From the NCBI GenBank assembly GCA_050953505.1, contig JBMNMU010000001.1, forward strand, positions 2,418,001 through 2,482,000: DNA of 64,000 bases. Reading direction: 5' to 3'. This DNA comes from JBMNMU01 sp050953505 (GTDB taxonomy: Bacteria > Bacillota > Clostridia > Peptostreptococcales > Anaerovoracaceae). How positions within the stretch are numbered: position 1 is the stretch's first letter; every line of letters starts with the position of its first letter. This document shows positions 1 to 8,651 of this stretch, piece after piece. Position numbers and translations under genes: made by a program. Below the pieces are notes generated by a model. It made no database searches, was not told where the DNA came from, and saw nothing but the letters and a program-made list of their open reading frames with translations.

Positions 1-86
1 TATCCTCTGACGGTGTGGGGAGACATCTTGCGACGCACCTTGCAGTAATGGATAAAATCCTTCTCATATTTTGATATGTGATTCAT
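1..86 (-). CDS. Tyrosine recombinase/integrase, N-terminal part (runs off the window)
   Basis: Read on the minus strand, an ATG at 86 opens a frame that stays open to base 1. It begins MNHISKYEKDFIHYC and continues with VRRKMSPHTVRG. The pattern F-x-x-Y-C ... K-M-S-P-H-T-V matches the start of the SAM-like core-binding domain of XerC/phage-type integrases, where a conserved LS-x-x-T follows a short helix. A GAGAGG ribosome site lies 7 bases before the ATG. Only 28 residues are visible, so the catalytic domain cannot be checked. The assignment is by motif resemblance only. Confidence 0.5.
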   Translation of the reverse strand, partial: MNHISKYEKDFIHYCKVRRKMSPHTVRG

Positions 87-341
87 GGCATAACCTCTCA
101 AATACACTGCTCAAAACCCAGCAGTTGGCAAGCAATAAAACCTTTCCCACTTTGATATGTAGGATCCTCATTTCATAGTGTGAATAATAATGGCTAATGG
201 TGGGAATACAATATACATATATTACCATATATAAAATAAAATGTAAAGAACTATTAATTTAGCTGGGAATTGCGTAAATATTACGATGTAACCATAAATT
301 AGTCGCAAGTTTGGAGGTTGTTATGAAATAATGGCAAAGAC

Positions 342-1154
342 TTGACGGAAGAAAGAGAGGATTCTTATCGGGCTTGTGATGATATTTGGAAGGTCATACA
401 TCGGGGAAGTTATCCCGCAATTGCCGACGAAAACGTAGATTGGCAAACATTTTATAGTTCTTACGTGCAAACCTATATCACCAGAGATATTAATCAACTA
501 AGCAAGATTCAGGATAATTTGAAATTTACACATTTTTTGACTGCGATGGCTGCAAGAACAGCCCAGATGCTCAACTACTCCTCTGTAGCAGATGAAATCG
601 AAGTGAGTGTTTCTACGGTCAAGCATTGGACATCGTTACTTGAAGCATCAGGCATTATTCACATCATGCAGCCTTTCAGCAACTCAGCTTTAAAAAGGGC
701 AATAAAGACTCCGAAAATCTTTTTCAGGGACACGGGGCTAGTATGCTTCCTCACTCGTTACCAAACTCCTGAAACGGCAGCAGTAGGCGCACTTGCAGGC
801 AACTTATTCGAAACCTTTGTTGTTTCAGAAATCTTGAAGTCTTTTTCAAATGCAGGCAAGGACTATCGAATGTATGTAACCTATTATCGTGGGAAGGACA
901 AAATTCGCAAGAGAAGCAACGGTGAACAAATTCAACGAGAATCGGAAATTGATATGATCATAGAAAAGGACGGCACCCTTTATCCCATAGAAATAAAACT
1001 CAGCGCAAATCCTAAGCTTAGCATGACGAATGCCTTTGATGTCCTGGATGATATACCCTCGAAAAAACGTGGGATTGGCGCCATCATCTGTATGTATGAC
1101 CGCCCTCTTTGGCTAAAGTCGAATATTGTAGCTCTGCCTGTTGAGTTTATATAG
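342..1154 (+). pseudogene. DUF4143 C-terminal part of an AAA-type ATPase (N-terminal ATPase missing)
   Basis: The 270-residue frame starts at a weak TTG and matches the C-terminal half of the AAA_14/DUF4143 ATPases. YVQTYITRDI and the RTAQMLNYSSVADEIEVS winged-helix stretch are followed by LLEASGII, then PKIFFRDTGL, then a nuclease-like end with E-x-D (ESEIDMII) and a later IEIK. Family members are about 400 residues, with a Walker A ATPase domain first. No Walker A is present here, and nothing upstream continues the frame. The gene is therefore probably a decayed remnant. It sits beside another remnant and a toxin-antitoxin pair, which fits an accessory region. Confidence 0.7.
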
Positions 1155-1167
1155 GTTATGATTGTAA

Positions 1168-1572
1168 CCAGGTACTGAAAGCCGATATCTGGCGCAATTG
1201 GAGGATCAAAAAACCGGAATAGAATATTTTGAGACACTCATGAGATATATCTTTAGTACAAGAGCGGATATGACCAAGGAAGATGTGAATGAGATGGTTG
1301 AAAAAATAGAAAACGTGTACCCAAAAGGAGGTGGGTTGGTAATGACTTTGGCTGAAATATATAGAGAAGAAGGAAAAGAAGAAGGCATAGTAGAAGGCGA
1401 AACAAGAACCCTTGCTAAGACTGCCATAAGATTGTTGAGTAAAAAGTTCGGCTCATTAACAGAAGACACTAGGCAAAAGATAGAAAACCTAGATAAGGTG
1501 ACCTTATAACGTCTCATTGATGGGATCTTTGAATACGAGAGCTTGGAGGATATTCAAAAGTATATAAAGTAA
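1168..1572 (+). pseudogene. Rpn/PD-(D/E)XK transposase-like nuclease, C-terminal remnant with in-frame stop
   Basis: The open frame reads YLAQLEDQKTGIEYF, then LMRYIFSTRADMTKEDV, then MTLAEIYREEGKEEGI with the E-G-x-x-E-G repeat, and finally LLSKKFGSLTEDTRQKI. This is the usual C-terminal half of Firmicute Rpn family (recombination-promoting nuclease) proteins with a DUF4351-like tail. The N-terminal PD-(D/E)XK nuclease is absent. A TAA at 1507-1509 interrupts the tail, and the same frame then continues RLIDGIFEYESLEDIQKYIK to a stop at 1570. A single GAA-to-TAA change would explain it. The remnant is non-functional as it stands. Confidence 0.65.
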
Positions 1573-1614
1573 CAAGAAACACAACTTTATGAATTAGCCA
1601 TATAGATAGCGAAT

Positions 1615-1660
1615 AAAGCCCTGAACCTATGTAAAACATTAGGGTCAGGGCTTTTATTTT
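1615..1660 (+). terminator. Rho-independent terminator after the Rpn remnant
   Basis: A 15-base arm (1615-1629) pairs with 1640-1654 with one mismatch around a 10-base loop. The stem contains the GC block GCCCTGA/TCAGGGC and is followed by TTTATTTT. Confidence 0.8.
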
Positions 1661-1774
1661 CATTTGGGAAAGAAACTATCGCTATATGTTAATTACATTT
1701 GTGTACCGTACAGGGAAACTTATACGGTATTTTCGTAATAGATAATATTTTAATCGAGGAATCTTTTGGGGCGC

Positions 1775-1803
1775 TTTACAAAAATACTGACATTGTGTAT
1801 AAT
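1775..1803 (+). promoter_or_regulatory. Sigma-A-type promoter of the AbiE operon
   Basis: TTTACA at 1775-1780 and a perfect TATAAT at 1798-1803 are separated by 17 bases. They lie about 30 bases before the AbiEi start codon. Confidence 0.75.
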
Positions 1804-1832
1804 ATAAGTATATTTGTAAAGGAGTGAGAGAA

Positions 1833-2426
1833 GTGAGCTACCTAAGAAAGCTGGAAATACTGATAAAGGATAAAAATGGAATGGTGCTTGCATCAGATCT
1901 TAAAAATAAAAACATTCCAAGAATATACTTATCAAAACTAGTTGATGCCGGAAAATTAGAACGTGTGAGTAGAGGTGTATATGTTGCGCCTGATGCGATT
2001 GAAGATGAAATGTACTACATGCAGTGCAAATATCCTAAAATTATTTACTCTCACGAGACAGCTTTGTTTTTGCATGGCCTGACGGATAGAACACCGTTTG
2101 AATATTCGGCGACCGTACCTAGTAGCTATAAGGTCGTTAAAAGTATCTCGAATAGGTATAAAATTTATTATATTAAAAGCGAGTTGTACGATTTAGGTAT
2201 TACTGATGGCAAAACCTCTTTTGGAAATGAGATCAAACTGTATAATGTGGAAAAGACTATTTGTGATATCGTTAGAAGCAGAAATAGAATAGATATTCAA
2301 ATTGTAAATGAAGCCTTGAAGAGATATGTAAAACTGAACTATGCAGACTATGCTCTACTTATAGAATACGCAAAAAAACTAAGGGTCGAAAGACTAATAA
2401 GAAAATATATGGAGGTACTTCTGTGA
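1833..2426 (+). CDS. abiEi: AbiEi-type antitoxin (type IV toxin-antitoxin)
   Basis: This is the predicted antitoxin of an AbiE system. In the known family AbiEi represses its own operon and counteracts the AbiEii nucleotidyltransferase. The N-terminal winged-helix reads SYLRKLEILIKDKNGMV, then IPRIYLSKLVDAGKLERV, then SRGVYV, which is the standard AbiEi_4-type wHTH. SHETALFLHGLTDR follows, and then the C-terminal helical part. A GTG at 1824 overlaps the GGAG itself, so the GTG at 1833, about 8 bases after AAAGGAG, is chosen. The gene ends in a GTGA overlap with the toxin gene, indicating translational coupling. At about 197 residues the length is normal. Confidence 0.88.
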   Translation: MSYLRKLEILIKDKNGMVLASDLKNKNIPRIYLSKLVDAGKLERVSRGVYVAPDAIEDEMYYMQCKYPKIIYSHETALFLHGLTDRTPFEYSATVPSSYKVVKSISNRYKIYYIKSELYDLGITDGKTSFGNEIKLYNVEKTICDIVRSRNRIDIQIVNEALKRYVKLNYADYALLIEYAKKLRVERLIRKYMEVLL

Positions 2427-3229
2427 GCAGGAGAGCGATGAGCCTTAAGGCAAAGATTAGAAATCTTGCAAAGCAAAAGGATATGTCAGCGCAAGTGGTT
2501 CTTCAAAACTACATGTTTGAACGTTTCCTAGAGCGTCTTTCCAAATCAGGATATAAGGACAAATTTATACTGAAAGGAGGAATGTTGGTTGCTGCTATTG
2601 TAGGCATTGATAATCGTGCAACTATGGATATGGATGCAACGATTAAGAACTATCCGTTAAATGCAGAATCATTATTAATAGCCATAACTGATATTTGCTC
2701 AGTTGTTATAGATGATAATGTAGAGTTTTCAATTCTAGGTATTGAACCAATACGAGAAGATGATGCTTACGGTGGATTCAGGGTAAATATACAAGCTGAT
2801 TATGATACAATTATTACACCGATACAGATTGATATAACTACTGGAGATATCATAACTCCCAGTGAAATCCTGTACAGCTTCAAGAAAATATTTGATGAGG
2901 GCACCATTTTTGTTTGGGCTTACAATATTGAAACGGTTTTGGCAGAAAAGTACGAGACCATCCTAAGAAGAGGCGAGTTTAGCACTAGGCCAAGAGATTT
3001 TTATGATATCTATATCCTGACTAAAACGCAAGACTATAATAAAGAAATCTTTACTGTCGCAACCAAAAAAACTTCAGCTAATAGAGGAACAACTCATATT
3101 TTTGATGATCCTAAAAAAAGAATAGCTAGTATCGAAAGTAGTGAAGAATTGAAAAGACAGTGGATGAAATATACTAATAACTACCGCTATGCAGAGGATA
3201 TATCCTTTGAGGATGTTATTGAGCATTAA
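2423..3229 (+). CDS. abiEii: AbiEii-type nucleotidyltransferase toxin
   Basis: Predicted toxin of the AbiE pair, of the nucleotidyltransferase AbiEii/AbiGii family, which gives abortive infection in characterised systems. FILKGGMLV near residues 48-56 is the GG motif, and TMDMD near 67-71 supplies the two acidic residues of the NTase active site. A basic region with TVLAEKYETIL and RPRDFYDIYIL follows, as in the family. GGAGGT lies 6 bases before the GTG start, and the start overlaps the antitoxin stop. The 268-residue length is close to normal, and no frame damage is seen. The pair looks functional, in contrast to its decayed neighbours. Confidence 0.88.
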   Translation: MSRRAMSLKAKIRNLAKQKDMSAQVVLQNYMFERFLERLSKSGYKDKFILKGGMLVAAIVGIDNRATMDMDATIKNYPLNAESLLIAITDICSVVIDDNVEFSILGIEPIREDDAYGGFRVNIQADYDTIITPIQIDITTGDIITPSEILYSFKKIFDEGTIFVWAYNIETVLAEKYETILRRGEFSTRPRDFYDIYILTKTQDYNKEIFTVATKKTSANRGTTHIFDDPKKRIASIESSEELKRQWMKYTNNYRYAEDISFEDVIEH

Positions 3230-3293
3230 AAACATTGGCTTCAGGTATAGGTGAAAGATAATGTTGATTGATTCAGTACGAATCATACTATAA

Positions 3294-3341
3294 GGTCTTC
3301 CTTATTAATAAAAATTAAAGGATTCATTGCTCAGGAAGACC
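3294..3341. other. Inverted repeat downstream of abiEii
   Basis: The arms GGTCTTCCT (3294-3302) and AGGAAGACC (3333-3341) are perfectly complementary across a 30-base A/T-rich loop. No T-run follows on the plus strand, so it is not a classical terminator. It may be the transcript end of the AbiE operon or a protein site. Nothing else recognisable lies between 3230 and 3536. Confidence 0.45.
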
Positions 3342-3536
3342 ACCGTACACTTCCACATATCAGGTGCTAGGAGAGGGCATTTAATATATATAATATGTAG
3401 GAAAAAAATATTTGCCGATTAACCAGCATATAATTAAGTGAGTTTTGAGAGAGATTCCCTTGGATAAAATGCCTTAAATTGTTCAAATATGAGACAATTT
3501 GCGATAAAGGTTAATAAAGATGTAACAAACCTGTAA

Positions 3537-3564
3537 TGGACATTTTCCTTCGAGTTGATATAAT
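3537..3564 (+). promoter_or_regulatory. Distal promoter of the S-layer gene
   Basis: TGGACA at 3537-3542, a 16-base spacer and TATAAT at 3559-3564. A transcript from here would carry a leader of about 335 bases that includes the folded block at 3616-3685. Confidence 0.55.
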
Positions 3565-3615
3565 AGAGACATACTTAAGCTGATAAGCTAAAAACAACAA
3601 TAAATATACATATAA

Positions 3616-3685
3616 CCCCTTGTAGAATTAAAGAAAGTGATAGCGGAAACTCACGCAAAATCAAGCTCTTTGGGGAAACAAGGGA
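3616..3685 (+). ncRNA. Folded leader element, class unknown
   Basis: The closing stem is CCCTTGT (3617-3623) with ACAAGGG (3678-3684). Inside it, GTGA (3637-3640) pairs with TCAC (3651-3654) around a GCGGAAAC-containing loop, and AAAG/CTTT can also pair. The purine-rich unpaired strings GCGGAAAC and CGCAAAATC look like ligand-pocket sequence. It does not fit the c-di-GMP-I, SAM, fluoride or cobalamin consensus well enough for me to name it. It could also be an ordinary mRNA-stabilising leader. Confidence 0.35.
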
Positions 3686-3730
3686 TTCTTTATGAATGTA
3701 TTACAATTTGGTTACATTGGAAAGTAGTTG

Positions 3731-3759
3731 TTGACTGGTTTGGAAGCAAAAGGTATAAT
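3731..3759 (+). promoter_or_regulatory. Proximal strong promoter of the S-layer gene
   Basis: TTGACT at 3731-3736, a 17-base spacer and a perfect TATAAT at 3754-3759. This predicts a 5' leader of about 140 bases. A hairpin at 3768-3805 (ATAGAA-ATGTG arms against CACAT-TTCTAT) sits at the start of that leader, where it could stabilise the message as in other S-layer mRNAs. Confidence 0.75.
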
Positions 3760-3906
3760 TCAATGAGATAGAACATGTGGTTTTTAAGCTAAATCACATT
3801 TCTATAAGACAATGTCAAATTATCTTCAGGAGGGGAGGATAATTTGAGCTAAAAAAGTAAATAAAACTCCCCTTCGAAGAAAAATACCTTAAAGGAGGAA
3901 TTTTTA

Positions 3907-6297
3907 ATGAGAAAAGTATTATCTTTCGTACTAGTTCTTTCACTAGTACTAGGTAGCTTCTCAATGGCATTCGCAGCTACTCCAGCAACTGGATTTAGCG
4001 ATATGAACGGCGAAGCTAGCGCAGAAGCTGTTTCAGTACTTTCTGACCTTGGCGTCGTTTCAGGGTATCCTGATGGCGAATACAAGCCAGAAAATATTGT
4101 AACAAGAGCAGAAATGTCTGTATTTGTGATTGGTGCACTTGGACTAACTGACTATGTTACAACAAGCGCAAAGAGTTCATTCCCAGACATGGCTGGATAC
4201 GGATGGGCAGAAGGCTATATTGCTTATGCTGAAAGCCTAGGAATCCTTAGCGGTTACCCAGATGGAACCTTCAAGCCAGGAAACACCGTAACATATGACG
4301 AAGTTGCTTCCATGCTTGTAAGAGCTCTTGGATATAGCGCAGAATCCCTACCAGGATCATGGCCTGCTAACTTTGTAGTAAAGGCAAAGTCTCTTGGAAT
4401 TCTTGATGGAGTTCAAGCTGGAGCTGCTGGAGCTAACAGAGGCGACGTTGCTATCATGCTTTATCAAACTCTAGACCAACCTATTGGTTCAATCAATAAG
4501 GATGGCGAATGGGTAAGCAATAATAAGACAGGTTTGGTAGCTAATGATGATACTATGCTTTCCAGACTTGGCGCTGAAGCGAAAGATGCAAAGGTATTAA
4601 CTAATTCTAATACTGCTAATGCCAAAATCAATGTTAAGCCTTACATTGGTGCTTTTGCTGTAACTTACGAAAAAGACGATAAAATTATAGCAGTTGGCGA
4701 GGTTAAATCAACTTTCTTAACTGGTGATTACGATGCTTCAGCTAGCGAGTTAAAAGTTGGAGATGTAACTTATAATAACGTAACAGCTACTGCCTTAACT
4801 GGGCCTGCATATTTCCTCAATGGCGGTGACGCTACATCTGGTACAGTTACAACAACAGGACTGACTGTAGATGGTGATAATGTAACACTAGCTGTGAAGC
4901 TTTCGGGCAAAAAAGTAGATGCTATATACTCAGTTTCCGAGTGGAATGGAGTGACATTTGTAGCAAATAGTTCAACCGCGAAAGTTATTGCTGATGATAA
5001 GACAATGAATTCAGCAGATTTTGCACTTGACGATGACAAGGAAATTGATTTAGATGCATTTGAGCTTCTAGGAGTAGATAAGCTTGATAAGATTGCAAAA
5101 GATAATATTGTAACTTACTATGTAGGGAATATCAATGGAGACAATGTTATCACAAAGATTAAAGTTGGAACAGAAACTGTTACAGGAAAAGTAACTAAGT
5201 TTGCGACAGTAAAAGGCGACCCTCAATACACAATTGACGGCAAGGCATATGTAAAAGTCGGAAATTTAGCGGCACCGGCAGTTGGTGATACTGGAACAGC
5301 CTACTTGAATTATGAAGGCGAAATTTATAAGTGGTCTAAGACAGATGGTGCTAGTGGAAATTACGCAGTAGCAGTAGACGATGTAAGAATCATTGGAAGC
5401 TATACAACTAATGCTGCAGTAGAATTGTACACAAAAGACGGTGTGAAAAAATTGTTTGATATCGACACTACAATTGCAACTGGAAATGCTATGACAGGCA
5501 AGATTGTTGAGTTTGATACAAATAAAGATGGCGAAATAACTACCGTAAATGCTGTAAGTGTAACTGCTTCATCAGTTCTTACTGAAAGAGGAACTTTTGC
5601 AGGTCAATTAGTTGACGATAAAGCAGTAGTATTTGTTAAGAGCGGGAGCAAGTACTCTATAGGCTCAGTAGCTGATATTGACAAAGACAGAACAATAGAA
5701 CTGGCATACACAACAGGATCAGCTGGAAAAATTGAAGCTATTATAGTTAATTCTGACGATGCTGGTGCAAAATCAACATATGGATTTATCACACAAGTTG
5801 CTGATGGCCTAAATGCAGATGGAGATGCTGCTAAATTGGTAACGGCACTAGTTGATGGGAAGACTGTTGAATATGTTGCGAATAGCAACACAGACACCTA
5901 CACTCCTGTAAAAGATAAACTTGTTAAATTTGAATTTGACGGTGACGAAGTGAAATCAGCAACAACCGTATCTGCTGTAGCTGTATCTCCGACTTACACA
6001 GCAAATCAGGTTGGTGCATATAACACTACCTTTGCTGCTGCTACAGTAAGTGGAATTGATGCTGGCAGAATTCAGATGCCTCTTGGATATCAAGTAGTTG
6101 ATGAAGACGCTCTTGTACTAGTAGCAACATTCAAATCTGACAATACATTCGATAAATATGCTGTAAGTAGCTTAGAAGCTATAAATGAAGGATACCATGC
6201 AGTTCTTATTCAGCTAGACAAAGACAGCGAGATTTATGACCTGGTCATATATGTAAAAACTGCAGATATTGGAAAATCACTTCCAGCGCTAAACTAA
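3907..6297 (+). CDS. S-layer protein with three SLH domains
   Basis: Secreted, cell-wall-bound protein of 796 residues, likely a main surface-layer subunit. Residues 1-24 are a signal peptide (MRKVL, a hydrophobic core, then MAFA before ATPAT). Three SLH modules follow at about 27-75, 90-138 and 150-192. The first two carry the signatures GYPDGEYKPENIVTRAE and GYPDGTFKPGNTVTYDE. The rest is Thr/Val/Asp-rich beta sequence with almost no Cys, as in S-layer arrays. AAAGGAGGA lies 6 bases before the ATG. Two promoters and a structured leader suggest strong expression. Family knowledge: SLH modules bind pyruvylated secondary cell-wall polymer. The nearby glycan locus could supply its glycosylation, which is an inference. 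Confidence 0.9.
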   Translation: MRKVLSFVLVLSLVLGSFSMAFAATPATGFSDMNGEASAEAVSVLSDLGVVSGYPDGEYKPENIVTRAEMSVFVIGALGLTDYVTTSAKSSFPDMAGYGWAEGYIAYAESLGILSGYPDGTFKPGNTVTYDEVASMLVRALGYSAESLPGSWPANFVVKAKSLGILDGVQAGAAGANRGDVAIMLYQTLDQPIGSINKDGEWVSNNKTGLVANDDTMLSRLGAEAKDAKVLTNSNTANAKINVKPYIGAFAVTYEKDDKIIAVGEVKSTFLTGDYDASASELKVGDVTYNNVTATALTGPAYFLNGGDATSGTVTTTGLTVDGDNVTLAVKLSGKKVDAIYSVSEWNGVTFVANSSTAKVIADDKTMNSADFALDDDKEIDLDAFELLGVDKLDKIAKDNIVTYYVGNINGDNVITKIKVGTETVTGKVTKFATVKGDPQYTIDGKAYVKVGNLAAPAVGDTGTAYLNYEGEIYKWSKTDGASGNYAVAVDDVRIIGSYTTNAAVELYTKDGVKKLFDIDTTIATGNAMTGKIVEFDTNKDGEITTVNAVSVTASSVLTERGTFAGQLVDDKAVVFVKSGSKYSIGSVADIDKDRTIELAYTTGSAGKIEAIIVNSDDAGAKSTYGFITQVADGLNADGDAAKLVTALVDGKTVEYVANSNTDTYTPVKDKLVKFEFDGDEVKSATTVSAVAVSPTYTANQVGAYNTTFAAATVSGIDAGRIQMPLGYQVVDEDALVLVATFKSDNTFDKYAVSSLEAINEGYHAVLIQLDKDSEIYDLVIYVKTADIGKSLPALN

Positions 6298-6300
6298 AAC

Positions 6301-6346
6301 GGCTCTATGTCAAATGTTATGGCAGAGCTCTTGTAAAATAAAATAT
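6301..6346. repeat. Solo copy of an ISL3-type terminal sequence
   Basis: GGCTCTATGTCAAATGTT at 6301-6318 is identical to the left end of the ISL3 element at 6397-6414. Both are followed by a short GAGCC- or GAGCTC-type arm and TTGTAAAA. It lies between the S-layer stop codon and its terminator, and no transposase is attached to it. Confidence 0.6.
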
Positions 6347-6359
6347 TAATGTATTTTAT

Positions 6360-6396
6360 CTGGTAGATGGGATTAAACCTATCTGCCAGTTTTTTC
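6360..6396 (+). terminator. Rho-independent terminator of the S-layer gene
   Basis: CTGGTAGATGGG (6360-6371) pairs with CCTATCTGCCAG (6378-6389), with an internal mismatch. A run of six T follows. Confidence 0.85.
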
Positions 6397-6609
6397 GGCT
6401 CTATGTCAAATGTTGGGGTTGAGCCTTGTAAAACAGAATAAAAATATATTTTTTTCTAGAAGCAGTGTGAAATCTGCTTCTAGTTTTTTATCGGAAGAGT
6501 TTTGCTGGGTAGAATTGCATAACTGGCCATCTAAATTTCCATAGCAATGCTATGGGGCAGCATTTAGCTGTCCTTTTAATGGAATTTATGTATTTTAGCA
6601 ATTTCTGTC

Positions 6610-7791
6610 TTAGTAAGCAGTCGCATGCAGAATTGGATTTCTAAACCGATTAAAATTCCTGACGCCGTAAGAGATCCTTTTAATGACCTTAATCTTGTTG
6701 TTGGTGCCCTCGGTAAAACCATTGCTGAATCCACAGTCGAATGCAGCCAGTATTTCCTTGTCCCATCTGCTGAAGGTATCCACGCAGGCCTTGAACCCTG
6801 GAATATCAACGCATCCTACTTGCATAAACCATTCCTTGAGGCGTGTCTTTGCCTCATAAATATTCTTGCTGTCCATAAAGTAATAGAACTTTTCTTTTAA
6901 CATGGATGAATCTCTGATCTTAGGTGATATTTGAAGCATACCTTCAAGCTGGAGACGCTCCTCATCTGTCAGAGACTGATAACGCTTCAGGAGTATCCAT
7001 CGGCTCTTCTTAAAATATATCCGTCTTTCCTTACCAAACTTTTTCTGTTCCTCTTTCCTTACTCTCTCAAGTGCCCAGGTAACCTGCCTGCACACATGGA
7101 ACTTATCTGCTACTACCTGTGCATTTGGAAAGAGCGTATGAGCCGCCTGGCGGAAGAGGTTACTCATATCCATTACTACATATTTAACATTGTTTCGTTT
7201 ATGCTTATCAATTTTCATGAAGTAGTCATATTGATCCTCTGATTTTCGACTTTCTAAAATATCAAGCACCTTCTTTTTCTTAGGATCAGTAAGGATACAT
7301 TGAAATTTATGACCTGCATTACCTTTAAATTTGTCTATTGCAATAACCTCCGGAAGGGAAGGTCTGGGAAATGAAATGAGGTCCAGAAGCCTTGTTGCAA
7401 CAGCTTGAGATACTTTATGCCGTTCAACCACACTTTTAATCGAGTAGACTTTTCTGAACTCATCCATGATATATGCCTGCGTTCTGGTTGTGATTCTCTG
7501 ATATCTTGGAAGAAAACTGATCTTCTGATTAAAACTTTTATTGCAGTATGGACAGTAGTAACGTCTTTTCCGTAGATGCAAGAATACTGGTGAGCCAAAT
7601 TTGGACAGGTCCTTTGCTATTTGAGTTCTGTAATCATGGATACGCTTTGTTTCGTGCTTGCAGTGAGGGCAGGCTTGAGCTTCCAGCTTCATATCGATGA
7701 AAATATGTACTTCTTCATGAATATTTTCTACCTTTGTTACGATTGTATCTTTTAATCCAAGTAAGTTTTCTGTATAATCTGTATAGAGCAT
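6610..7791 (-). CDS. ISL3-family transposase
   Basis: DDE transposase of 393 residues, close to the family norm. The N-terminal zinc-binding HTH region shows CPHC near residue 40 and CPYC near residue 78. VIAIDKFK contributes the first catalytic Asp, VVMDMSNLFRQA and VVADKFHV lie in the central DDE fold, and the C-terminal GFSNGFTEGTNNKIKVIKR holds the Glu. An AGGAGG-like site (AAGGAGG) precedes the start. The frame is intact. However, an IS21 insertion separates it from the element's right inverted repeat, which probably impairs transposition of the ISL3. Confidence 0.92.
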   Translation of the reverse strand: MLYTDYTENLLGLKDTIVTKVENIHEEVHIFIDMKLEAQACPHCKHETKRIHDYRTQIAKDLSKFGSPVFLHLRKRRYYCPYCNKSFNQKISFLPRYQRITTRTQAYIMDEFRKVYSIKSVVERHKVSQAVATRLLDLISFPRPSLPEVIAIDKFKGNAGHKFQCILTDPKKKKVLDILESRKSEDQYDYFMKIDKHKRNNVKYVVMDMSNLFRQAAHTLFPNAQVVADKFHVCRQVTWALERVRKEEQKKFGKERRIYFKKSRWILLKRYQSLTDEERLQLEGMLQISPKIRDSSMLKEKFYYFMDSKNIYEAKTRLKEWFMQVGCVDIPGFKACVDTFSRWDKEILAAFDCGFSNGFTEGTNNKIKVIKRISYGVRNFNRFRNPILHATAY

Positions 7792-7892
7792 GATAGAACC
7801 TCCTTAAATGTTGTCTTTGCAAACCCCATTTTGTATTTGTCAATTGAAAACTGTACCATATTCTAATCGAAAACTGGTCCACTTTATAACAA

Positions 7893-8651
7893 TTAATTGC
7901 CTTGATCTAACCACTCCTTTGTCTCTTTTATTCTATAAGAATCGCCATTCATATTTATAACGTATGAGTTATGGGTCATTCTATCAATTAATGCTGCTGT
8001 CAATACGGCATCATTAAATACTTCATTCCATCTATCAAATGACAGGTTGGTCGTTATTATTGTTGATTTTCTTTCTGCTCTTAATGATAGAAAAGTAAAG
8101 AGAAGTTCACTGCCATCCTTATCAAATGAAATGTAGCCTAATTCATCGGCTATTATCAAATCATATTTTTCAAACTTCTTTTCAAATGTATATAGTTTTT
8201 TCTCACTTCTAGTTTCTTTTAGCTCATTTATCAAAGATGCTACCGTTGAAAAATATACTTTATAGCCCATATTGCAGGCTTCAATTCCAAGTCCTATGGA
8301 TATGTGGGTCTTGCCTGTGCCCGGATTGCCTGCAAGTATTAAATTTCGCCCTTCCTTTATGAAGTTTAAGGTTTTCAGTTCTTTGATTCTCTTTCTGCCA
8401 TCTTCGGGAAGATATTCGAGCCTTAGTTCGTCAAGATATTTTTTGTATGGAAATCTAGCATTTTTTATTCTACTTTTCTTACCATTCTCTTTCCTAATAT
8501 CATAAGCTTCAGAAAAGATATCTCTTAAGAACTCTTCATATGATTGGTTTTGCCGATAAGCTTCTTCTATTTTAATTTTTAGTCCTTGGTTCACCCCTGG
8601 TATTTTCAGCTCTGAGACATAACCCTTTATTTCCTGTAGTATATTATTCAA
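7893..8651 (-). CDS. istB: IS21 helper ATPase IstB
   Basis: AAA+ ATPase of 252 residues that assists IstA in target selection and strand transfer. Walker A is GNPGTGKTH near residue 108. Walker B is LIIADELGYISFDKDG near residues 166-181, followed by the sensor TIITTNLSFDRW. Its ATG overlaps the istA stop (ATGA), the usual coupling in IS21 elements. Confidence 0.93.
   Translation of the reverse strand: MNNILQEIKGYVSELKIPGVNQGLKIKIEEAYRQNQSYEEFLRDIFSEAYDIRKENGKKSRIKNARFPYKKYLDELRLEYLPEDGRKRIKELKTLNFIKEGRNLILAGNPGTGKTHISIGLGIEACNMGYKVYFSTVASLINELKETRSEKKLYTFEKKFEKYDLIIADELGYISFDKDGSELLFTFLSLRAERKSTIITTNLSFDRWNEVFNDAVLTAALIDRMTHNSYVINMNGDSYRIKETKEWLDQGN

Noticed and set aside
980..1237. Minus-strand frame across the DUF4143 remnant, and similar antisense frames in the S-layer, glycan and IS genes
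   Set aside because: They lie opposite well-supported coding regions, lack ribosome sites and show no family features.
3616..3685. c-di-GMP-I riboswitch
   Set aside because: CGCAAAA resembles the conserved GACGCAAAG strand, but the GGCAAACC strand, tetraloop and receptor arrangement are missing. Kept only as an unnamed folded leader.
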